Shown here: one piece after another, positions 1 to 5,289 of the stretch
Layout: every line of letters begins with the position of its first letter
Numbering within the stretch: position 1 is the first letter of the stretch
NCBI GenBank assembly: GCA_030731565.1
Contig: JANQTT010000016.1
Coordinates: forward strand, 1-7,431
DNA: 7,431 nt
Origin: Rickettsiaceae bacterium
Lineage (GTDB): Bacteria; Pseudomonadota; Alphaproteobacteria; Rickettsiales; Rickettsiaceae
Direction of reading: 5' to 3'
The notes under the pieces: model-generated
Seen by the model: only the letters and a program-made list of their open reading frames with translations
Databases searched by the model: none
Told to the model about the DNA's origin: nothing
Position numbers and translations under genes: made by a program

Positions 1-86
1 TAGTATACAGATTATACCTGGCACATGGTATACAGTTTTTCAGGTAGCTGGTTATCAATAGGTTCTACTCTACAAGTATCCATATC

Positions 87-286
87 GGTATTCCTAACTA
101 AATATAGATACCATAACCACCGCCGGAGTCATCCTGAACTTAGTTTTGAGGACCCCTAAAAAAAACAACAACCCGCATTTTTCTTTAGATCCTAAAGATC
201 CCGGATCAAGCTGTACAATCAAGCCCGGGATGACATAGTTAAATTCAGTATAACGGTTCCTATATCTATATTTAGTTAGGAATGCC
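87..286. repeat. MITE-like palindromic element with 32-base terminal inverted repeats
   Basis: Positions 87-118 and 255-286 are inverted copies of each other. The core (90-110 against 263-283) is a perfect 21-base match, and the flanking bases match partly. Inside lies a second, weaker inverted pair, GTCATCC (128-134) and GGATGAC (228-234), and the GC-rich stretch around 198-234 stands out from its AT-rich surroundings. A nested palindrome of about 200 bases without a transposase fits a non-autonomous miniature element or a dispersed palindromic repeat of the kind common in Rickettsiales. That family assignment is from memory of such repeats, not from a search. A minus-strand frame is open through the element but looks like translated repeat, not a gene. 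I see no clear target-site duplication. Confidence 0.75.
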
Positions 287-341
287 ATCATGTTGGGAAG
301 CCCCTCGTTACAGATAATGATGAGAACTGATATATTGGAGT

Positions 342-381
342 TTTATAGTAAATCACCTTGAATTAGGTGATTTGCTATAAA
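342..381. repeat. Long hairpin, 16-bp stem
   Basis: The arm TTTATAGTAAATCACC (342-357) pairs with GGTGATTTGCTATAAA (366-381) across an 8-base loop. The only imperfection is one T-G wobble. Neither strand has a run of T after the stem, so it is not a standard intrinsic terminator, although it sits 110 bases beyond the end of the RMD1 gene and could protect or end that transcript. The outer arms (TATAGTAAAT and ATTTGCTATA) recur as a shorter hairpin at 7151-7175, so this is probably a dispersed repeat. Confidence 0.65.
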
Positions 382-495
382 CGAAAAGAAGAGATTTTAG
401 AAAGGCCTATAAAATGTGCAAAATGTAAGCATCATTTTGTACAAAAAATAGTTGTTGAAAATGTACAAATTTCCTTATCAATAACTCGCGTTTAA
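367..495 (+). other. Possible gene remnant: open frame with a Cys-x-x-Cys motif
   Basis: After an in-frame TAG at 364-366 this frame stays open for 42 codons to the TAA at 493-495. It encodes a lysine-rich stretch with CAKC at 415-426, followed by a charged and hydrophobic tail, which resembles half of a zinc ribbon. There is no convincing start codon or ribosome binding site; the first codon is a GTG inside the hairpin at 342-381. It could be the decayed 3' end of a gene interrupted by the hairpin repeat, or chance. The function is unknown and I would not call it a gene. Confidence 0.2.
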
Positions 496-1328
496 AATAG
501 CAAAGAAATTATTTTTTCTAAAAATCCCTCTTTATACAATGCTATTACTATCTCAATAGCAATTAATATAATGATGACCATTTCAAGGCGGCTTGACTGT
601 TTGTGGTCAAGATCAGATGACAACATATTGTATAATTCCTGGATAAGGTTTAGGTGATTATTTAATATTTCTTGTCTTGTTCTAATATCTTGAAATTCTA
701 CAGTCATCAAATATACTGGTTCGTATCTAGGTCTTCTCCAAAAAAACTCTGGCGTATCTAATACATCGCTATGCATATTCACAGAATAACGGCTACTGAA
801 TAAAACGCCAATTTGTTTTGAAATTTCAGATTTTGATAAGGAAACACGCCCTTTTTCTGATAACTCTTGTTGTATAGGCTTGGTATTTTCAAGTAGCTTT
901 ATTACTGATTCCTCCAGAACATTTAATTTTACAGCTTGCGCTAGAGCATGAGATACCGAGAGCTTAATAAGAATCTCTGCATTGGCCAAATATATAATGT
1001 TTTTCTCTTCATCTATATAAGTTCTATCTTCATGGTCATTATAATTAAAATCAATAAATTCAGAATGCATCTCCTGCAGGGCATTTGACTGGCAACTTTC
1101 TAAATTTTTTAAAATTTCTAGCTCTTCGTTTTCATCTTGAGCATTCCAAATAATACAACTCCCAAAATTAAACACAAAAATATCTATATCCTTTTGGTTA
1201 GTTTTATTTAAATACTGTAAATGCAGTACTTTATCAATAATTTGATATTTATAATTAAATTTATCAGAATTAAAATTCTGCCCTAAAGCATCGTAGCTCT
1301 CAGCCACACAGTATGATGAACATCTCAT
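492..1328 (-). CDS. RMD1/DUF155 family membrane protein
   Basis: The 278-residue product is recognised as an RMD1 (DUF155) family protein. It begins MRCSSYCVAESYD, like other family members. FVFNFGSCIIWN lies near residues 51-62, the helical block LIKLSVSHALAQAVKLNVLE at about 120-139, and the family signature TPEFFWRRPRYEPVYLM at 192-208. A helical region (209-247) follows, then a single C-terminal membrane helix at about 250-264 and a short tail. Eukaryotic relatives include yeast Rmd1 and human RMND1, a mitochondrial inner-membrane protein needed for mitochondrial translation; the bacterial role is not established. The ATG at 1328 gives the expected N terminus, but no Shine-Dalgarno sequence is visible before it. 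The gene stands alone between non-coding stretches, so the context does not suggest a partner. The family call is firm; the function is unknown. Confidence 0.88.
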   Translation of the reverse strand: MRCSSYCVAESYDALGQNFNSDKFNYKYQIIDKVLHLQYLNKTNQKDIDIFVFNFGSCIIWNAQDENEELEILKNLESCQSNALQEMHSEFIDFNYNDHEDRTYIDEEKNIIYLANAEILIKLSVSHALAQAVKLNVLEESVIKLLENTKPIQQELSEKGRVSLSKSEISKQIGVLFSSRYSVNMHSDVLDTPEFFWRRPRYEPVYLMTVEFQDIRTRQEILNNHLNLIQELYNMLSSDLDHKQSSRLEMVIIILIAIEIVIALYKEGFLEKIISLLF

Positions 1329-1642
1329 TTTGTTATTTTTTTATAAATTAATTTAGTTTTTACTTAATAAATATTAGGTGGTTAGAATTTTTTCTAATAC
1401 AGTTTAGCAGCGAATCTAGTGCTTTTTTTATACTAAAAATGGATACTATAAAGTGAGCTTTAAGAAATAAAATATATTTTTACTATAAAATATGTACGCA
1501 CAATAATTTATATTTTTTTTATTACTTTCTATATTTTATTTTTTAAATTACGTTACGCAGTCAATTATAGCATTATTAACCTAACAATCAAGTTAGGTTT
1601 TATAAATTAATTTGCCCCTAGCTTATTCATCTGCCCCCTAGC
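1329..1642. other. AT-rich intergenic spacer between RMD1 and SH3 genes
   Basis: This stretch of over 300 bases has no credible open frame and is extremely AT-rich, with many A and T runs. It must contain the promoter of the minus-strand RMD1 gene. One candidate is TTGATT (rc of 1586-1591), 16 bases, then TATAAT (rc of 1564-1569), but that would leave a leader of about 230 bases, and the base composition makes chance matches likely. It also holds the hairpin at 1578-1599 and one copy of the tandem repeat at 1613-1651. Confidence 0.5.
1578..1599 (-). terminator. Possible weak terminator hairpin after the kefB/SH3 operon
   Basis: AACCTAAC (1578-1585) and GTTAGGTT (1592-1599) form a perfect 8-bp stem with a 6-base loop. 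It lies about 45 bases beyond the stop of the SH3 gene in its direction of transcription. On the minus strand the stem is followed by AATAATGC rather than a T run, so the termination role is uncertain. The T tract is better on the plus strand, where no gene needs ending. Confidence 0.35.
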
Positions 1643-1651
1643 TCATTCATC
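1613..1651. repeat. Imperfect tandem duplication at the SH3 gene 3' end
   Basis: TGCCCCTAGCTTATTCATC (1613-1631) is followed directly by TGCCCCCTAGCTCATTCATC (1632-1651). The copies differ by one inserted C and one T/C change. The second copy contains the last two codons and the TGA stop of the minus-strand SH3 gene; the first is an extra copy just downstream that again reads Asp-Glu-stop. It looks like a slippage duplication of the gene's end. Confidence 0.75.
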
Positions 1652-2116
1652 AGGATAAACACCCCATAAAAACTTTCTGGCAATCCAGCCTTTATATGAT
1701 TTACAGTTTACTTTGCACCAATCTTTTTCGCAGCTATATAAGTTGCATCTAATTTGCGGGGCTAATTTTGCCACAACTTGGTCGTATTTACCAGGGGCAG
1801 CTACAAGTGGCATTGTGTTTTTGGCAACAAATACAACTGTCCGATTTCCTGAAATAACTCGCGAGTGCACCCACCCTCCTTCGCCATTTATATCTCTTAT
1901 TTTTCGCCATTGATCATATTCTGCAATTATTTCAACAGGTTCGTCTTTTTTAATAAAAACCCATTCAATTGGACAATCTTCTGTTGGCCCAGTTCTAGCA
2001 TTAACTTCATCAAATTTAATCGTTACATAACGAGGAACTGACAACTTTTTAGGCGTTGCAAATGCAGAGAACGTATTAGCAATGACTAAAAAAAATATAA
2101 AGAACGTTCTATTCAT
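1643..2116 (-). CDS. Secreted protein with two bacterial SH3 domains
   Basis: The ATG at 2116 gives 157 residues. Residues 1-20 form a signal peptide (MNRTFFIFFLVIANTFSAFA, cleavage probably after AFA), so the mature protein should be periplasmic. Two SH3-like repeats follow, at about 28-92 and 95-154. The first carries the marks of the SH3_4/COG3807 family seen in alphaproteobacteria (VNARTGP at 38-44, WRKIRD at 70-75, GWVH at 81-84). The second has the matching GWIARKFLWG at 143-152 and four clustered cysteines (124, 129, 134, 138) that could form disulfides. Such domains usually bind cell wall or protein ligands; the ligand here is unknown. An in-frame TTG at 2131 would add MKRKK-like residues and strengthen the signal peptide. 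I prefer the ATG, which has GGAA just upstream. It overlaps the end of kefB by 8 bases, so the two are probably co-transcribed and translationally coupled. Confidence 0.85.
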   Translation of the reverse strand: MNRTFFIFFLVIANTFSAFATPKKLSVPRYVTIKFDEVNARTGPTEDCPIEWVFIKKDEPVEIIAEYDQWRKIRDINGEGGWVHSRVISGNRTVVFVAKNTMPLVAAPGKYDQVVAKLAPQIRCNLYSCEKDWCKVNCKSYKGWIARKFLWGVYPDE

Positions 2117-3839
2117 TTTCTTCCGCTTCAAGCATATTATCGTGTTGCATAACTATTTCGTAATTCCCTGCACGGAACTGGTCTTTAATCCGGTTTAGCT
2201 CGTATTCACTTATTCCTACAGATTTTAGAACTGCACTACCTAGCTGCAATCCTGTTTCACAATCTTGTGGAACAATAGTGTTTACGCCAATATTATACAT
2301 TTCATTTGAATTTTTGAGGTCTTTAAGCCTAACAATTATTTCCAAATTACTAAATTTAGTATTTACCATTTTGCTAATTTTTTTAACTGTTATTTCGTTA
2401 TTCACAGTTACAACCAAAGTTAAAGCTCTATCAGCTCCGACTGCACGCATCGTTTCTATCAAAGACGCATCTCCTTTAAATACAGGTAGGCCATTTGCGA
2501 TCTCCTCTCTAACAAGATCATCATTTACATCAAGGGCTATATAGTTAATACCTTCAGCCTCTAAAACTCTTGCGACCATCTTACCAACTTTGCCAAAACC
2601 AGCAATAATTACGTGCTTTGCTAGATCTCTCGCTCCATATTCAATTATCTGATTAGGAGTTCTGCCAAGGTCTCTCTCTATTCTTTCGGCAAATTTTTGT
2701 CCAATTAATGCAAGAAGAGGCGTAAGAGCCATAGAACAAGTCACGACTAATAGTAATATATTTGAAATTCCTTCTTCTAGAACCCCAAATTCTTTGCCAA
2801 GGCCAAATAAAATGAATGCAAATTCGCCGCCTTGAGAGAGCAAAAGCCCGGCATGAACAGCCACACCTTTGTTAAAGCCAAATAATATACACAAAGCCGC
2901 TATAATCGTAGCTTTTAAGACAATCAGCGCAATACAGAAGGTTACAATATTACCAACTTGTGCATACATTTCTATCACGTCGATTTTCATACCAACGCTC
3001 ATAAAGAAAAGTCCAAGTAATAAACTCTTAAATGGTTCTATACTTTCTTCTGCTTTCCCTCTAAAGTCAGTTTCTGCAACAAGTACGCCAGATACAAATG
3101 CTCCGAGCGCCAAAGATAAACCAAAATGCTCCGTGCCCCACGAAGCAGTCAATACTACTAGCAAAGTAACCGCGATAGGTAGCTCACTACTTTCATTATG
3201 GTCTGACGATATAAATGAAAACAGTGGGCGCAACAAGACTCTACCTGCAATAAATATAATTACAAGCGCAAGAACTGCCTTCAACATTGAATTACCCAAA
3301 ACCATAGGAAGGGATTCCGTCCCAGCGCCGCTACCAAGAATTGGTACAATAACAAGCAAAGGTACAACAACGAAATCTTGCAATAACAAAATAGCAAGCG
3401 CTACCCTACCCACCTGCATTGATTGGCTTTTTGTTTCTGCTATAACCTGCATTACGATTGCCGTTGAGGACAAAGCCAAACCACCAGAAATAATAATTGC
3501 AGCATTATAATCGCCACTAACTAAAACCACAGCAGCGGAAATTATTATGCTTGTGGTTAATACCTGCAAAGAGCCAAGTCCAAAAACGTATCTTCTCATC
3601 GCTTTTAGCCTTTCAATGGATAGTTCAAGTCCAATAGCAAACAGCAAGAACACCACCCCCATTTCACCTAATAGGCTAGTCTGTTCATAAGTAACAACCT
3701 TAAAACCATTATCTCCGATTAAAGCGCCTGCAACCAGATAACCAAGAACTGGGCTTAATTTTATACGCTTAAAAATTGCAACAACAAATACTGCAGTAGC
3801 AATTAGCATAATAACTGCTATTAAAACATGGCTTTTCAT
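2109..3839 (-). CDS. kefB: KefB-type cation:proton antiporter (CPA2) with RCK_N domain
   Basis: The 576-residue inner-membrane protein belongs to the CPA2 family, which exchanges K+ or Na+ for protons. The transport domain spans about residues 1-380 with roughly 12 hydrophobic helices. Visible landmarks are GYLVAGALIG (33-42), the GLALSSTAIVMQ segment (120-131), LLLQDFVVVP with the Gln154-Asp155 pair of Kef-like members, and LLLSQGGEFAF (332-342). A cytoplasmic RCK_N/TrkA-N domain follows at about 408-530. It has the Rossmann motif AGFGKVG (413-419) and an acidic residue, Asp437, at the end of the second strand, as expected for nucleotide binding. No RCK_C domain is evident, and the protein ends about 45 residues later. 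By family knowledge it would gate K+ efflux and pH under stress; whether glutathione controls it cannot be seen. It is the first gene of a pair with the SH3 protein. Confidence 0.9.
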   Translation of the reverse strand: MKSHVLIAVIMLIATAVFVVAIFKRIKLSPVLGYLVAGALIGDNGFKVVTYEQTSLLGEMGVVFLLFAIGLELSIERLKAMRRYVFGLGSLQVLTTSIIISAAVVLVSGDYNAAIIISGGLALSSTAIVMQVIAETKSQSMQVGRVALAILLLQDFVVVPLLVIVPILGSGAGTESLPMVLGNSMLKAVLALVIIFIAGRVLLRPLFSFISSDHNESSELPIAVTLLVVLTASWGTEHFGLSLALGAFVSGVLVAETDFRGKAEESIEPFKSLLLGLFFMSVGMKIDVIEMYAQVGNIVTFCIALIVLKATIIAALCILFGFNKGVAVHAGLLLSQGGEFAFILFGLGKEFGVLEEGISNILLLVVTCSMALTPLLALIGQKFAERIERDLGRTPNQIIEYGARDLAKHVIIAGFGKVGKMVARVLEAEGINYIALDVNDDLVREEIANGLPVFKGDASLIETMRAVGADRALTLVVTVNNEITVKKISKMVNTKFSNLEIIVRLKDLKNSNEMYNIGVNTIVPQDCETGLQLGSAVLKSVGISEYELNRIKDQFRAGNYEIVMQHDNMLEAEENE

Positions 3840-3857
3840 AGTTCTTTTACTTAAACT

Positions 3858-3887
3858 CTTATAATTAAAATCAATAACTCATATCAA
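3858..3887 (-). promoter_or_regulatory. Candidate promoter for kefB
   Basis: On the minus strand TTGATA (rc of 3882-3887) is followed after 18 bases by TATAAG (rc of 3858-3863), about 20 bases before the kefB ATG. The -35 box is good but the spacing is one base long. A 17-base spacing would use TTATAA instead. In such AT-rich sequence this is a moderate candidate. Confidence 0.4.
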
Positions 3888-3891
3888 GTCC

Positions 3892-3945
3892 CAACTTAAA
3901 TATTATTATTACGTCGCTATTAGCGCCTTAATACTATTTAAGTTG
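3892..3945 (-). terminator. Nested palindrome across the nadD-rsfS stop codon
   Basis: CAACTTAAATA (3892-3902) and TATTTAAGTTG (3935-3945) are perfect 11-base inverted copies. At the centre of the enclosed stretch is a second perfect palindrome, CGCTATTAGCG (3915-3925). The right arm contains the last codons and TAG stop of nadD-rsfS, so in that transcript the structure forms exactly at the gene end. There is no T run after it, so it may act as a weak terminator, an RNA-stabilising structure, or a dispersed repeat. It also lies just upstream of the candidate kefB promoter. Confidence 0.45.
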
Positions 3946-4890
3946 AGGTTTGGTATTTTTTTTATCCCACAGCTCTTCTAACTTCAATCGTTCTCTAGCT
4001 TCTGGATGAAATAAATGCACAATAACATCTCCTGCATCTAAAAGCACCCAATCTGAACCTTTTAAACCTTCAACATCTGCTTTCCATTTTAGTTCTTTTT
4101 TAAGTTCGATAGCAGTAAATTCGGCAATTGCTTGAATATTCTTAGCAGAGCGCCCGCTTGCAAAAAGCATATATTCAGCAAGCGGGGTTTCATTGTTTAT
4201 TTTAATACAAGAAATATTTTCTGCTTTTTTTTCCTCAAGGCATTTTAATATAAAATCTTTTAGCTCTTCTTTTGATAAATTCACTTTTGTCTCCAGATCC
4301 TTTTGTTTTTGTCTAATTTGTGTTGAAGAAATATCATACAACTCGTTTGTATCGATTATTATATTCTTTACTGCAGTATTATCAAGGTCCGCAGTAGGTT
4401 TTAAACCAAAATCTGCAGGATTTACACCTCTAGCACTGCATGGACGGTCAAAAATGATAATATTACACAATTTTGGTATCTCGCTACTCCGATACCATTT
4501 CCGAAAATTTATAACATTATCTATACCCATCATCCAGGTAAATTCTACATTTGGAAAATGTTTTATTAAACACGACATTGAATCATACATATACTTTGTG
4601 CCAAAATCATGTTCCGCTGTGGAAATCAGTATCCTTGAGTCATCTACTATATTTAGCGCTTGCTCTGCTCGTGCAAAAATGTTTTTTTTACTCTTCTGCT
4701 TTAGTGGATTTTGATTAGCCACTAGCCAAACTACATAATCAAATTTATAAAAGCTAAGTGCTCTTTTGGAAATCATTAAGTGCCCTGCATGCGCTGGATC
4801 AAAAGTACCACCCAATACTCCAATTTTTAGCTTGCTCTTATTTAAAAAATTAAGCTCTTGCAAACTATAGATTTTTTGCTTAGATTTCAT
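3934..4890 (-). CDS. nadD-rsfS: Fused nicotinate-nucleotide adenylyltransferase and ribosome silencing factor
   Basis: From the ATG at 4890 the product has 318 residues in two domains. Residues about 20-195 are NadD, which joins nicotinate mononucleotide and ATP to give deamido-NAD. The nucleotidyltransferase motif GGTFDPAHAGH is at 27-37, the NPLK segment at 61-64, WMMGIDN at 119-125 and the closing SSTQIR at 188-193. After a short linker, residues about 205-308 are RsfS, which binds ribosomal protein uL14 and blocks subunit joining during starvation. Its marks are LAEYMLFASGRS (237-248), VEGL (273-276) and DWVLLDAGDVIVHLFHPEAR (280-299). In many bacteria nadD and rsfS are adjacent separate genes; here one frame covers both with no stop between them. 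An in-frame TTG at 4905 would add five residues, but the ATG is more likely. The start faces bolA across 34 bases. I see no inactivating change in either domain. Confidence 0.9.
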   Translation of the reverse strand: MKSKQKIYSLQELNFLNKSKLKIGVLGGTFDPAHAGHLMISKRALSFYKFDYVVWLVANQNPLKQKSKKNIFARAEQALNIVDDSRILISTAEHDFGTKYMYDSMSCLIKHFPNVEFTWMMGIDNVINFRKWYRSSEIPKLCNIIIFDRPCSARGVNPADFGLKPTADLDNTAVKNIIIDTNELYDISSTQIRQKQKDLETKVNLSKEELKDFILKCLEEKKAENISCIKINNETPLAEYMLFASGRSAKNIQAIAEFTAIELKKELKWKADVEGLKGSDWVLLDAGDVIVHLFHPEARERLKLEELWDKKNTKPQLK

Positions 4891-4924
4891 AATTAGTAAC
4901 TTCAATATTAGTAAAGGGTAGCAA

Positions 4925-5155
4925 ATGGCTATATCTGAAAATAAACTTATGTCTATATTAAAGCAAAGTTTTCCAAATGCGAAAATAAAAATTACTGATC
5001 TTGCTGGGGACCAAGACCATTATTCCCTTGATATAACATGCAGCAGTTTTAAAGGCCTCCCATTAATCAAACAACATAGGCTTGTTAAAGGTGCATTATC
5101 AGAGATTCTTGAAGGCGAGCTTCACGCAATAACAATAAAAACACGGGACAAATAA
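4925..5155 (+). CDS. bolA: BolA/IbaG family protein
   Basis: The 76-residue protein covers a complete BolA domain. DHYSLDITCSSFKGLPLIKQ at 31-50, then HRLV and a final HAITIKT (67-73) match the family pattern (DHY, F-x-G, QHRLV, HAxxIxT). The histidines at 32, 51 and 67 are in the places where BolA and IbaG proteins contribute metal ligands when paired with a monothiol glutaredoxin. The likely role, from family knowledge, is in a glutaredoxin-bound [2Fe-2S] complex for iron-sulfur trafficking or sensing in the cytosol. AAAGGG at 4913-4918, six bases before the ATG, is a good ribosome binding site. It is the only plus-strand housekeeping gene here. No glutaredoxin gene follows, as it does in some alphaproteobacteria; the next feature downstream is a repeat. 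IbaG-type versus BolA-type cannot be settled by eye. Confidence 0.9.
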   Translation: MAISENKLMSILKQSFPNAKIKITDLAGDQDHYSLDITCSSFKGLPLIKQHRLVKGALSEILEGELHAITIKTRDK

Positions 5156-5186
5156 GCCAATTGTAATATTTCTTACTCCGGATGGG

Positions 5187-5289
5187 TATTATACCACTTA
5201 AATAGTAGAAGGCGCGAAGGGCGAAGCCTAAATACAAATAGGTGAGCAAAGAGCAACGTAGTAATATTTAATCTAAAAAAGTGGTATTA
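5187..5289. repeat. Palindromic intergenic repeat ending in the rlpA stop codon
   Basis: TACCACTT at 5192-5199 and its inverted copy AAGTGGTA at 5279-5286 bound a stretch of about 95 bases. The left end also holds the perfect palindrome GGTATTATACC (near 5186-5196). The interior has an unusually GC-rich block (GGCGCGAAGGGCGAAGCC, 5211-5228) in AT-rich surroundings. The minus-strand frame through the whole element has no stop, a known trait of some Rickettsiales palindromic elements. The right end provides the TAA (5287-5289) that terminates rlpA. A matching end sequence, AAGTGGTATT, occurs again at 6810-6819. There is no transposase, and the family is unidentified. Confidence 0.6.

Noticed and set aside
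1..86. Short open stretches at the left edge that could be the 3' end of a gene
   Set aside because: Two plus-strand frames are open for only 19 to 51 codons, one with a stop at the first codon, and neither shows a recognisable family. There is not enough sequence to call.
94..291. Minus-strand open frame of 65 codons inside the element at 87-286
   Set aside because: It runs from one inverted repeat to the other and reads like the translated repeats often mis-annotated in these genomes. There is no ribosome binding site and no recognisable domain.
2869..3510. Long plus-strand open frame opposite kefB
   Set aside because: It lies wholly antisense to a well-conserved antiporter gene and has the composition expected of a reverse-complement shadow. 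It has no domain or ribosome binding site.
4193..4714. Plus-strand open frame opposite nadD-rsfS
   Set aside because: It is antisense to conserved catalytic motifs and rich in Phe and Ser, as expected from the opposite strand of Lys/Glu-rich coding sequence.
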